From positions 44,233 through 108,232 of the forward strand of contig RCAB01000195.1 of assembly GCA_003640385.1 (NCBI GenBank): 64,000 nt of DNA, written 5' to 3'. The notes beneath the pieces were generated by a model. It was not told the origin of the DNA and did no database searches. It saw only the letters and a list, made by a program, of their open reading frames with translations. This document shows positions 1 to 14,800 of this stretch, piece by piece. The first letter of the stretch is position 1. Every line of letters begins with the position of its first letter. The position numbers and the translations under genes are program-made. Source of the DNA: Setaria digitata. Lineage: Eukaryota; Nematoda; Chromadorea; Rhabditida; Setariidae.

Positions 1-2809
1 AAAGAAATAACGATATGAATGAATGAATGGTACTCAAATTTTTTGATGACCTTCAAGAATGGATAAATTGCAAATATTGCCAAGTGATATTTAGCCGTTC
101 TTCACATATTCAAAAATTTTAATGAGAACAAGTTTTGGCACACATATTCGTTTAAATACTAAAAATTTAATTTTTATTGACATGATTTTGTTGGTATTCT
201 GAAGCAATAATGATAATGATGATAGCGATAGCGATGATGATTGCAGTGATGACAAGCGGCACAGCAACGATTTTGGCGATTATAATGATTTTGATGTTGT
301 TGATGACAATGATAATGGTGTGAATACAATAAAAAGAAGAATAATGAACAGTGATAATGATGGCAGATGATGACATTGATGATAATGGTTATAATGTTAA
401 TAATAATAATAGTAATAGCCATAATAAAAGTAATGATGGTAATGATGATGATGCAGCAATAAATAAGAGTAAATGATGTTATATTTAGGTTAATAACGTA
501 TAATACGATACAATTAGGAGATAGTATGTTGTTTTCAAAAATATGATTGAAATTTTAAAATGAATCATTTGTCATATTGCCATATTGAGAGTGTTGAATT
601 ACTCAAATATTTATGTTTTATAATTACGGAAGCAAATACACTATTAATTATTATTGTAAAACAATATACCCTGATCAGGACGACTTCTTCAAGATTTTTT
701 CATCAAACCATAATAATTGCTTCAAAATAACTATACTAGTAATTAATAGTAGTGAAAATAATAACGAATAGTACTAATAATAGTAATGATAATTAAATAA
801 CAACCGGTATAATAATAAATACAGAAGTTATTTTTCTAGATTTTTTTCATCAAAGAATGTAGTAATTGCTTCAAAATAACTGCGTTAATAATTAATAGCA
901 ATGATAGTAATAACTAGTTAACGATAATACTAACAAAGAATGGATGAAAATAAATTAACAGTAGAATAATTTCGTAGCAACAGAGAGATAAAATACATTA
1001 GCCACGAAATATAAACTTTAGGAACTGAGATATTTGAATTTCTTCCTACTCTCATCTATAATTAATCTCCTTTGTCTTGGTTAATAATTGTTACTGATAA
1101 AATGCTAAAATAATCAAATTAACCAAATAAATAATTAAGCATGAAAAGAAAGAAAGCAATTGCAGAAATTCGAAATAGTGCAAAGATGAAAAGACTGACT
1201 GATACAAACAGTCGAATTAAATAGATTTTAAATACATGTAAGAATTTCAAAAAAAGAAAAAAAAAAACTAAAACTCTTACGAAAAGCATTAAAATACATT
1301 CAACTGCAAAAAAAAAAAAAAAAAGTATTTTTCCACTTTCATCTTTATTTCTCATTTTTTTCTTTTTTACCCTTTTACTTCAATTTTTTCGATATTTAAT
1401 TATCAACGCCAAATAGGAAATGAAAAAACTGAAATGAATGAAGACTGAAAAAAATATTTGATGGAAAAAAATTACTTTGTTGAGAGAACGATTGAATAGC
1501 AAATATGCGATGAAAATGAATTCAACAACAGTGACAATAATTTCGAACGATAAAATGTCATCTGACTGAGACGTACAATGGAACATCTGGCACATAATCA
1601 TTTATTATCATTATTATTGATTAACAATTATTATTAATAATTGTAATAATTTTTATTATTTATTATTATTATGTAATATTATTTGATATCATTTATTATT
1701 ACTATTTTTATTTAGTCATTATTATCTAATGTTATTAATTTTCAGTTAATAATACTTATTATTACTAATATGTATTAATGTTAATATTATTAATATTTAA
1801 TTGCTCACTATTATTGCTTATTTTTCAATTACTATTAATATTGTTGTTTTTTCTTTTTTTTTTTTTGCTTCTGCTTTCCAGAAAATAGAATAAATAAACT
1901 ACCAAAATGGGATATTTAATATGTTAAATTATCTATTTCTCTTTTTGAATCTTTCTTTCTTGCTATATTTCGATTTACGATGACACTGTGATAAATGAGA
2001 ATTAAATCTGAATCATCAAATTAAATAAAAATTTTAAGTTTGCTCAAAATATAACAAAATTTTCCACTTCTATTTTGAGAAAAAAAAAAAAAATTATATT
2101 CATGCGAGGGAAGCAAGGGAAATAAGTGAGATATATTTCAAATTTATAATCTAAACGAGTTAACTCTTTTCTGGCGTAAATTTTAAAATTTCAATTTAAT
2201 TTAAATTTTACGCAAAATTTGTAAACCAGATGATTAAATATGAACAGCATTTTTGGAAAGTTTTAACAAACAAATTGTCGGAAAAATTTTGAATGCTAAA
2301 ATCATTCGAATATTGAACATGTTATACACTACGAGGGAAATATTTTGGCTCGAAAAAGAATTAAGTATTTCAGTAACATTTTTATACAAATAGCCAATAG
2401 ATTAATCTAAAATGTTGAAGTTAAAAACAAAGCTTAAATTATAATTTAGGATATCTGATATCAGTTGGAAATTTTTGAACTTATCAAAATTAAGATATAA
2501 CTCAAATTTACACCAATAGAAGTCGGCTAGAGAAATGATGTTTCAATTAAAAAAAAAAAAATTGAAAAAAATAAATTAGAAATATTAATTTTAATGTGTC
2601 ACATTTAGTTCACACATATATATTTCCCAACTATACAATAACCTCATTAGTCAAAAAATAGAAAAAAAAAAATGAAAATTTAAAAGTAAATTCAAATGTG
2701 GCTACATCGACTACATGGTTAGTAAAGAAATGTCGCAGTTATTTCCATTAGACATTTCAAATAATAATTCCTCCAGTTTAAATTAAATGAAAATAAAAAT
2801 AAAACGAAC
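1..2809 (-). other. AGAP intron after exon 6 (incomplete)
   Basis: No exon of the PH or ArfGAP region was recognised here. Content is AT-rich: GATAAT/GATGAT-type repeats at about 205-470, AAT-rich DNA at about 730-920, and TTA/ATT-rich DNA at about 1605-1850. Small open frames are repeat translations (runs of Ile, His, Asn). Confidence 0.7.
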
Positions 2810-5800
2810 CATCTTTAAATACTCGATCGACGTTTAGACCATACGTTGAACACGTTTCATAGTACGCTGAACATTTTGGTAAATTCTTGGCCATTTGACG
2901 TCCTTCTTGCTCATTAATCACACGTGGATTTGACTCCGTAACGGCATCCTGAAAAAAAAAAAAGAAAAAAAAAACGTCATATAATAATTAAATTAGCATC
3001 TGATAATATAATTATCTAATCATTAGTCATTAATCATTAGTATTAATTAATTTATTATACAGTTAGTACACAAACAAAATTAAATTGCATATTTTGTTAT
3101 TCACCTTCATATCCCTTGCTTTTTTTTTTTTTTTTTTCTTATTTCATCTCCTATTTTTTCTTCTTTTTTTTTTGTTTTTTGAAAATTTACAGTTAAATTC
3201 AAAACTTATTTTACAGTAATAAGATAGCAAAGATTTATAAGAATTTTATTCTTTTTTTCAGAATGATAAATCTTGATTTGTCTTAGTAAAAATACAATAC
3301 TTTTCAAAGTTCCCCCCAAAAAAAAAGAAAAAGAAAAAACTAAAACTGACACTTAAAATTAATTTTAAGACATTCAAATAATACAAAAAAAGAAAAAAAA
3401 AACAAAACAGTTCGTAAAATATATAAAAAAAATAAATTATATCAAACTATTATTAGAATGTGAAAATGAATGAAAATTTTCAGGAATATTTCAAATATTT
3501 CGGATAAAAGTGCTTTAAAATATTGCTTTAAAAAAAAATAAAATCTAATTAAGCGAAGAAAATCTATCAGACTTGCAAGATTTGTTGCCTGTATTCAGTT
3601 CAATCAGGCAGGTAAACTGAATCAGATATCAAAAAAATTTATTACCTGTGTTGCAACCATCATTACCGGTATTTCATTCAGGTTCCGGAATTTCGCCATC
3701 TGTTCGTAATAATGCAATGCTGTTTCGATGCTTTCCTGACTTTCTAATGAAAATACAAAAATTACTGCATCCACCCACTGCGCAAACTGTAATTACAAAT
3801 AATATTAATTTAGAAGAAAAAAAAAAGGATTGAAAAATTTAGAAAATTTTCATAAAATTTGAATTATTTGCAAAATGATAAGTTTTAAAACCTAAAATTC
3901 CGTTAATCAGTGATTGATATGGTCTTTTATTATTCATTCATCATACATGATTGTTTTTAGGAAAAAAAGAAAAGAACAATGGAAAGATTAACTATTTTCA
4001 ACTAAAATTGGCATAATTAGCAGTTCGAAATTAGAGGAAAAAATTAGCTAAGAAAAATCCGTTTCTTTTTTTTACTCCACTTTTGAAAAATATTCAAAAA
4101 GGAACTGATGCGTTATCTTAAAAAAGCTTAATCGAGATCGATTAAACAATCAATCAATATTTAATCAACCAATGAGTGTCTGAATTTTATCATAAATAAA
4201 AATGACAAAGAAATAAAAACAATTCATGAAAAGAAGGAAAACGCAATAAAATTCGAATATAATTCACATAAATTTGACATCTGTTTTTAACAATGCATGA
4301 TTAATTATTAATTGGTTGAAAAAAGAAAATCTGAAGTGTGTCGAAATTTTAAAATTTTCCAAAGAATGAAAAAAATTTTTATGCAAATTTGATGCAAAAT
4401 TTTAATCTGGACGAAATAAAATTATATTAAAATCCTTTCAAACTGAAAATTAATTTGAAATTTCATTAATTTAATTTATTCACATATATTTGTTTCCACA
4501 TTTCTAATTCAAATAAAAGCGAACATTTCCAAATTTGAGCAGTTAAAATTAAATTTCAAAAGGGTGAATTTAGTTTAAATGAAAAATAAAATACTTGATA
4601 AGAAATGATCACCAATATCACGGAGTAAAATATGTCTCACCAATATTAACTAATTCGATTTTATGTTTTATTTCTTAAATTTTACTGCAATTTTTCAAAC
4701 TTTTCCACATTAAATTCTTTTAATCATCTTTTTTTTTCCAATTTAAATTTAATAACTTGAGGAAAAAAAAAAAACCGAACCTGATAATCGGGTGGAGCAC
4801 TTCCTTCGTCTCGTATAAGTAATAAATAACTTTGACCGTCAAGTACAACTTCCTTCTTGAAGCGACCACCTGCGAGAACAGCATTATCATTGTCATGGTA
4901 CGAAACAACATAAATGCTAATTAAATGTAATATAATTAAATTTAAAGCAATACTTTCAAACCGTTACTTTCATTTTTTATTTTAGAATAAGTTTTCAAGT
5001 TTTAAAAATTAAAAAAAAAATAATGATACTAAAGACCTTCCGGTGATTCCTCGTTCGTATAAGCACCAGTCAAATAACGATGCACAAGTGAAGTTTTTCC
5101 ACTATGCAATGATCCAACAAGTCCCTATAAAAAAAAAAAAATAAATAAAATTTAGAAAAGTTTTGTCCAACTTTTTTTTTCAGAAAAAATTTAATTAAAT
5201 GCTGAAATTAATTGGCGAAAATTTAAAACAAGGAAGGAAGAGGAGAAAGAAGAAATAAATTGGGAAAAAACTGGCAGAACAAAAAAAAATGCTATAAGTT
5301 ATGATGACAAAAATTAATAAATTTAAATAGAAAAATTTTCGCTTACTTTTAATAAAAAATATTTAATATCAAAAAAAAAAAAAATGATGTAAATATTTCA
5401 CAATTACTTAATTAATAAATAATAAAACTGGATAAAAAACACACAACACAATATGAATAAATTTGAATTTTTGTTTAGTTTTTTTCTTTTTAAATTCAGA
5501 CAAAAAAAAAAATTAACAATATCGAAATAATGTCATAAATTATTAAAACTTTTTTTTTTTTTTTCAAGCAAACAATATAAATGAGAAGGAATGTTGTAAT
5601 AATGAAAGAAATCCATCATTTGACTGATGTTTACTGTTCGCAAATGAATGACAATTTTTGAAATTAACAAAAAAAAAAAAAAAATTTACAAAAAAAAAGA
5701 GTGACACAAAGAGGTAGAGAGAGGAGAGGAGAAGAGAAAGAGAAAGAGAAAGAGAGAGAGAGAGAGAAAGGTGTGGAGGAAGAAATGTGAAATCATTCTC

Positions 5801-8800
5801 ATAGAAACAGCTGATGTTTAAGTTGAAATTTTTTAGAAGAACGAATGACATAATAGAACGAAAGGTGAAATTTTGACCTCAAAATTGGAGAACAAGCAGA
5901 AAAAAAAAAAAAAAGAAAGTGAGGGAAGAAATTTTAAAATAAAGAGAAAAAAACTGAAAAAAAGGGTTCGAATTTTTTTGAGAAATAAAAAAAAAAAATA
6001 GAAATTTACTGCTTAAAAATTTAAAAGAGTGCAAATTGTTGGGAAAATACTAAAGATTATGCATAAAAATTAGCAATGACAATTAATATTTGTAATAATA
6101 ATCGATAACAGTAAGCAGAAATAATAGAGAAAATAATAATTAATAAGGTAAAAAATAAAAACAAATGATAATAATAGTAATAATTAATAACGATAATTAA
6201 CAACAGCAACAACCAACACTAGTAATTACTGTTATTGATAAAAATTGATCAGAAATTGAATTGATTTTAATAGTAATTATTGCTTAATAATAATTTAGTA
6301 TAATGGTAATAAACTATTGTAAAAGAAATGGCAGCGATTAGTAATTGTATTAACAAATGATGATAGAAATTAGTGAAAATAATAGTAACAATTAATAATA
6401 GTTAATAATAATTAATTATAACCGGTAGTGATGATTAATAGCAGCAACAATAGAAAACAATAATGATAATAATAATTAATAATGCAGGAACAATAATTCG
6501 TAATTTTATTTAAGTGATGAAGTTAAAAAAGAATGGCTAATGTTAAATGATTAAGCTGGAATTGAAAAAGTAAATGAAAAGGTCAGTATACTCAAATTTT
6601 AACACTCACTCAGTTCATCCTATCGTCAGACTAGCCTAGAAGAAATGTCTGCTAGATAAGAGTTAGCACATCTCAGCTGTTCAATAGTTTATACTTGTTA
6701 TTTAGCATAAATTATCAGCGCATATAGTCTAACTAGTAGATAACAATCTGTTAGATAGATAGCATGTACTGATAATAATTAATAAAACTTGTTGCTTTCT
6801 ACTTATGCTCAAATTCAGGAGGTTCAATGAACCGAGTAGGTAAGTGATGCTATGCTACTAAGTACAGATAATTCATAGGTAAAACTTATCGTTTGAAGTG
6901 ATATGATGTAAGTTGTTATTTCGGCAAATGGGAATATAACTTACAGCAAAACTGGCACTTGAATGCGGATTATGTGCTGCATAATATGTGGTGAAAAATA
7001 AATAATAAGTAACTAATTAGAAAACCAATTACTAAGCAATAAATGATTGTGGTAATTAATTTACAAGTAATTAATTTAAAAGATATAAGCTTTCGAGAAA
7101 TTATAAATGCAGTAATTGATGTATGGAATTGTAGTTTATCATTAATTAAGCAACAAGCAAGTAATAAAAAGAAGTAATTAAATGATTAATTTGACAGATG
7201 CATTTAAGCAAGTCTAGTACAGATGAAAAAAATGCAATATTTATAAAATGCTGTTTAAAAAGTCTCATTTTTCAAAATTTAAGCAAAATTTGAAAAGGAA
7301 AAAAAATCACACTATTCCAATTTTTTCATCATTTAATAAAATGAAATGAAAATCTTCATACATTTCAATTTCTTTTCCTCCTCACAAATTATTAGATATT
7401 ATAAAATAAAAAATGATATAATAAATAACTGGATAATGACTACTGTGGAAGTATCGAAATTGTTTTATTAATTTAATTTATTTCAAAGACTGCTGCTATT
7501 TATCGTCATGCAAGAACAAAAAGTTCTCCTTTTATTATCATTATTTATTTTTTCATTATTATTATTATCAATATTATTATTTATTATTAATATTTGTTAT
7601 TATTTACTATTATTATTTATTACTATTATTTATTATTATCACTTAATATTATTATAATTTGTTATAATTTATTATTATTATTGTCATTTATTATTATTAA
7701 CTCTTAATCGTGAAAAAATTAATTCTTAATAATCGTAAAATAATTGAAATAAAACAATAAAAAATAATTTTCTTTTTAAATGAGATGCGAAAGGAGTCGG
7801 ACTAATATATTCTAATGACGGTAGTGAATGAAATGCTTGGCCTATCGATAGATGGATGCTGAGGGACAGCTTGACCTTTGACATTTGCATTTTAATCTCA
7901 ACACATCATATCTTCCCTCCCTCTTTCCATTTGTTTCGTTTGATTGAAGTGATTTTAATCGATTTATTGCTTCATCAGAGTGGTAACGTTAAAATCGTAT
8001 TCCGTACCGGATTTGTGTGCCTTCCGTTATTCCGTATAACTTCCATCGTCAAAGCAATCCATAAATTAATAATGGTGCTTAATTTTAGGTTACTGATAAA
8101 TAAGTTGCCGGATTTATCAGTTATAGTAAATTTAATAAATTATGATCGGAAAATTTTAAATCAATTCATTTTGAAGTTTTCATTTATTTGAGTGTTGAAG
8201 AAACAATTATAAGCATAAGGGAAAAAAACAGGAAAAAGAAGCGAATCTAAATTTTGAATTTGAAAAAGAAATGAACATTTATCGAAACTAATATTCATTT
8301 CTAATTGTAAGATTCTAAAGCTAACAAATAAACCACTGATAAAAAAAAAACCCTATATTTCAAAAGAACATGAAATATTTATTAATTAATTTTTGCCAGA
8401 ATAAATTTATAATTACACATTATAAAATTAACTCATATGCAAAAGTAAATGAATTAACACAGTGCTTTTACTAAGAAATATTTTTTCCAAAAATTTTTAT
8501 TAAAAAGAAAAGAATTAAAATTTGATACTTTGAACCTACTGGATAGCTTCATACATTATTGTTTACTTAATGCAATTACTGATGAAATAATGAAAGAACT
8601 TGAAAATGTTTGAGTAGCCTCGTTGTTAATGATGATGACGATAATGATGATAATTATAAATGATGGAGATTAATTATGCTAACGATGAAAATAGTGATTG
8701 TAATAATTTTGATAATAAATAATAATAATAAATAATAACAACAATAATTAATAATAATAACAATAATAATAAATAATAATAATAATTAATAGTAATAATA

Positions 8801-11800
8801 ACTGATAAAAATAATAATAATAACAATAATAATAATAATAATAATAATAATAATTAATAATAATAATGGATGATGGCAACGACCTTTGAGCACTTCACCA
8901 TGAATTAATTTACATTACTACAAAATTAAAATATTAGGAAATCCTAAAAGGGATGATAAATTTGCATAGAAAATTGTAACAGGTTGACTGATGAAATTTC
9001 AAATTTAAAATAGTAATTTTGGATGTTTTCAGTTTGATAAAAAAGAGAATTTGTCTAAGGGCGTTGAAAATAACACGAATTCTACATCATTTAGTACAAC
9101 AAATTTATTTAACTAATTTATTAACCGCTTCAAATGTGCTATGATTTAATGTCTTTTCAGGAATGAAGGTGACATAATCGACAATACTGTGAATAAATTT
9201 AGTTTTCAAGTAATTCTTACATAATTAAAATTGGATTAATTTTTTGGTTGGTAAGAACATTATTGATATTACTTAAGCAATTATGTTCTATACAGCAATA
9301 ATAATGATTATATGGATAAATGTGATAAGGATATTGATAGGATAATCTAGTAATCATACTTGTAAAGAATTTATCATATAACAATACTAATGCTTTATCG
9401 TACAGTAATGCTAATATCATTGACATGGGGATAAAGTGAATAACAGTTATAATCATTTATTGTAATTCATGGTAATGATATCGATACCGCTCCATAAATA
9501 TGGTTTTAGCTATCATTAATGATATTACTGATATTATTATTGATAAGAAGGTTAAATTATAAAATAATATAGATGAGTTAAGAAAATGACTAGAGGAAAT
9601 TTTTTTTTTTTTTCTTTAATATTTACTAGTCAAATAAGATATGCTTCATTTGTGCAAATTAAATGAGCAAAGAAAATACTTTAAATGATCAGGAACAACA
9701 ATACTTTAGAAGATTAATGAGTGATTTTTTCCAGTTTAATTTGCACAGCAACAAGGAAACAATAACACTGAATTGTGTAATTCTGGCCAAGAAGGAAAAA
9801 AATAAAATATGAGTTATTTGATGAAGAGATGGGAGGAACTAGTTAACAAGAGGAATACAATGTCACATTATGCAGTACTAATGGAACTTCTAATTATAAA
9901 GGTGTAATTCATGGATGGAGATGAAACAATAGTCAAGTTCACCTTCCCAACAGGTGTAGTGTAATGCATTTCCGCAGTTCACATCACCTGTCCTTTCATT
10001 CTCAACTATCTTCACCCGCCAATTTGTTCAAAAATCAACGATGAATTTGAAATTTCGCAATAATTAACAAAAAAGAAAAATATTAATTAATAAAAAAATA
10101 ATTTTCGAATGAGACTGAGAGAACTGAAAAAAAATGAAAATAAATTTTGGAAAAATTTAATAGACCAAATTATTATGTCATATTCACATTGTTTAAAAAC
10201 TAAAATCTAAACATTCTCACACAATAATTGATCGGATCAATTGATAATAACCAATGTGATTTAGTGCAAATTGATCAGAGGATATCACTATACAACTTAT
10301 ATTCATTCCAAATCTATTATTATTATCATAATTTATTTCTAATCATTTAAAATAGACAAAAAAAAATGAAAATTAATAGTCAAATTCCTTTTCCAATTAT
10401 GATATAAATAAGGTAAAAAAATAAAAATTTCAAAGACTTCGAAAATAAAATAACATTTAATTCCACACAATTATTTGCTACCCTTTTAAGTCTCTTCTCA
10501 TTATTATCACTAATCAAGGTCTAAAAAAAAAAAAAAAAAAAAAAAAAGAGGAAAAGAAATTATGATATGATAGTAAATCGAAGATAAAAAAGAAAAAAAT
10601 TACTTCTGCTCAATCATTTTTAATGCCACTGCAAACATATGGCACTATGAGACAGACTTCACGATAAATGTAGAATCTTTTGAGGAAGTTTTTTCTTTTC
10701 TTTTGTTTTACCTCAGTTTTATATTTCTTCCTCTCATTTGGCCCATTTCTTTCCATTTTTTTTTTTTTTTTTTGATTATTGTATTAGAATTTTGGGCGGT
10801 AAGTCTTTTGGAATTTTGATTGTTTAATTTTCAAAACATCTGGCTCTGATTGCGCAAAACTATTATTTGCATCATCGTAATGGATATGTCTGTATATATA
10901 TATATATATATAATATTACATTCCATTTCCATTTTAAAATGAACAAAAAGGATAGAAAAAAAAAAATTATGTGCTATGAAATTAGAGAAATGACGGGTAA
11001 TTTAAGAAAAAAAAAAAAAAGAAAAATTATGAGAAAATATGTTAAAATAAACATATAGCAGAAACAAACATATACGTTTTAATCAACTATATATATATTT
11101 GAAAAAAAAAACATATATATATATTTATATTTATTTATTTATATAATAAAAATAAAAAAATCTGATTTCAGCAGTAGAATTGAAAAAGTTAGTTATTAAA
11201 AATTACTTATTAATTTAATTTGTACCAGTTTTGTTTTTCTTTTCTCTCCAATTTTCACCTATTTTTTTTTCTTTTTTTTTTTGGCATAATTCCGCAAAGG
11301 ATAAGAAAAAAAAAAAGTACCTAATGTCTAATTGTGATTAACTAGGTCTAAATTTTTCGCTTTTTTTTTTTTTTTTTTTGTTTTTGGTTATTTGTTTATT
11401 TCATGAGATGTAAAATTAAATACACTGATGCAAAAAATTATCTGGTAAATAACTTTTTAAATGATATTCAAAAAAAAAAAATCCCTCTACAGAATTGCTT
11501 GCCCATTTATCAGTTGTTAACAGTGAGTGTTTGTTGATTAAATGTGGGATTTCTACACGAAAAATGATAGAGTGATATGTTTAGTACCAATAATATATCA
11601 TTATCGAAATTAAATGATAATAAGTAATACATATTTGTCATGCAACATTACTGATTAATATATTTATAATATGCATTTCTATCAAATTCCAAAAATTACT
11701 TCCAAATACGTTGGAAAAACCGGATCAGGTTTTTGCTAGAGTAAGAAGCCAATTTCACATTTCTTGCTTTATCTTCGTTTTTTTTTTTTTTTTTTTTTTT

Positions 11801-14800
11801 TTTTTCATATTCGTTGCATAAGAAATAACTGAATGCAATTCAAATTTTTTTGTATTTCATTTTAAATTAATTAAATCTATGAAAATATAACAGCGGCAAG
11901 TGCATGTTTCCTAAAATCATCATTTAACTACGATTTATTACTCGAGAAAAAAAAAAGAAACGTAATAACTGAAGACAGAAAAGCAAGAGTCATTTTATAT
12001 CCAAACGCCTAATGATTACAATTTGTTTTAGCTCACCTTAAAATTAATTAGTCCAGCAAATGACAATTTGAATTTATTTGAAATTTCGACCAATTTCATA
12101 ATAATTCAATTACTGTAATATTTGCGACTATTACTTAATATGTTTAACTTAACTCTCACAATGTCTCTTTCAGTTGAAGATTTGAAATTTTGGAGAAGAA
12201 AAAAATTCCTTTAAAAATTATTAAATACTGGTTGAAAATATTAATTAGCAACTAACCGCCAATAACTCAGCTATCAGGTAGTAGCGATAGTATTAGTTTT
12301 CTGATTATGGAGAAGAAATTTAAGCAGTAAATTAATTTCAAACTACCGATAGAGACTAGAGATGAGATATTTTAGCTAAAATTCAAGGAATAGAATGATC
12401 ACATGTATCATTAACTAGTATTAACAAAAAGGAATCATAATACAGAAGCATAATTAATAACTGCTATTAATAATCAGACTATTAATTAGTAATAAAATTA
12501 TAATTCCCATTGAAAGTTATGATTCTATGAATGTCTAAGAAAGTATGGCATTGAAATTTTCCTATCCTAACGTATCTTCCATTCTGTAATAATTCGAAAT
12601 TTCTGGATTAAAAAATTCCCAGAAACAAAAAAAAAAATTCATAAAAATTAATTCAATAAAAAAAGTCAAAAAAAGAAATGAAAATTTAAAAAATGAAAAA
12701 TGGAAAAAAGACGAGAAAAAAAAAATAAGCAGAAAATTGACAATACCATTTATATGTGATAAATTAGTATTATTTTTTGAAATATTCAAAACGTTATAAT
12801 TATAGTTTTTTAATTTCATAATCGAGAAATTCTCGAAACAATGAAATCTCCTTCTTTTACTGTTGAAGATATTGCAAATGTTGTTCAGTACAGACAAGAA
12901 CCACTGTTTATTTTATATATCAATCGTAAAATTGTAATTATAATTAGTATAAAATCTCAAATCTTTCCCGCTCCATCTCACTCTCGTCAAATTATTCATT
13001 TCCTACTGCTCTCGTTTTCGCCTTAAAATTGCAATTACAATTAGCACAACGTCTCTAAACTAACTACCCCCGATCCAGTTTAGTCTCGTCATATTTTCCG
13101 CTCCAAATATAATCCAAAAAGTGATGGTAACAATGAATCCCTTAACATCTTCCTTCTCCTGCCGAGAGTTTTATCCCGTGGATTAACTATATTCCGCTTT
13201 TCGTGTTAAAAAAAAAAAAAAAAAAAGAACAAGAAGAAAACTAAACGAGAATAATTTTAATTAAATGCAATTGATCAGAAGTAAAAACAACGACTGATTG
13301 AAATGAAGAAATTTTGAGGAAAAAATTCCTTTAAATGAATGTGAATAATTTGAAGAGAAGCGAAAACAAATGAAAATATTAGCAATAACTAATTATTAAT
13401 GCATCATTAAAGAATTTCCGCTTGTAAAAAAAAAAGATAAAATTTTGGATTAAAAAAAAATTTCAAAAAATAAATAAATAAATGAACAAACCAATTTGAG
13501 TTCCGCGACACCTCGGCACAATGTCCATTCTTGACTATTTACAAATGCATCTGAAAGTTGAAAATTTTTATTGCAAAATTTTAAAAAAAATTTTTTTACA
13601 GAGAAATTAAAATGCTTTCAACCCTCAAAAAAAAAAATTGTATAAAAATTATTTATTGCTTTTTTTTCAATTATAAATAATAATTCGCAAAGTCATTAAG
13701 ATTTTTGCTGCCGTATTTTTCTTAAAAAAAAAAAAAAACCAAATTTTAATCTGCTTCTTTCTTTTTTTTTTGAGGACGATACTTTTCATTTAAAATATTT
13801 TTTTTTTTTTTCTTAGCAATTAATGTTTTAAAAAAGTGTAGCAAATGTGTTTTAAGATGAAATTTTAAAAATGGCATCATTTTTTGGGCTTTTTTTTTTA
13901 AATTGAGCTTAGAAATATATAAAATAATTTGTGAGGAAAAGTTTACTTTTAATTTTTTTTTTTAATGATTAATCAAAAATTGTCGGTTATTTATCGCAAA
14001 AAAAAAGAAGAAGATGAACAGAAAAATTCCTTTTTCACAACTAGATTAAAGTTGAAAAAGAAGGAGAAGATAAATCATCATTTTCTTTTCTTCATTAACG
14101 ATAATTTTTAATAACGTTAACAACAACACTGATAATAATATTGGGAAAACAATTTCGAAATAAAATAATCACAAAACAATTAAAATTAATTAATTAAAAT
14201 AAATCGATAAATTGTGGATTCTGAATTGAGCAATTAGTTCTTTTATTATTATTAGTATTTTTTCACTAATTTTGCGCACCACTTTTACTGCGGTGTATTT
14301 TCCTCGGCTTTCTCCATCGATCTTTTCCGGAGAAACCGTTTCGTTGAACTGATCGACCTATTTCCGGTAACGCATTCATAAATGAGAAAAGTTTTCCGGA
14401 TGTCGATGAAGTCGGTTCTCGTTTGCAATATTTTTGATTAACAGTAGCATGTAATTTCATCTTCTCAAAAGGATATTTTAAGGAATTTCGAAATGATGAC
14501 TCATGGCTTGTTGTTCGGCATTGATGTTTCTTTCTGGCATTTAAACAATCCGAATGATCTGTGATATGATTCTGAACAAAATTTCGAGAAAAAATTCGAG
14601 ATAACTCTCGATGATAGCCATTTTTGCACTTTTCTTTCTCCTGTTTCTGCTGCTCCTGTTGTTGTGACTCTTGATCAGGTGATGGTGATTTCTCGTATGC
14701 ATCATTGATAAGAAATGCATAATTATCAGCAGTAATTGTTAAATTTCGTTTTGTCATATATGTATCATTATCAGTGTTTGTTACAAAATAATATCCTTTA

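Noticed and set aside
7856..8191. 111-codon plus-strand frame in AGAP intron 2
   Set aside because: No recognisable domain, Leu/Ile-rich by composition, and no supporting splice or promoter context.
9945..9995. ACAGGTG ... CACCTGT inverted pair
   Set aside because: Only seven base pairs of stem; likely chance or two E-boxes, with no further support.
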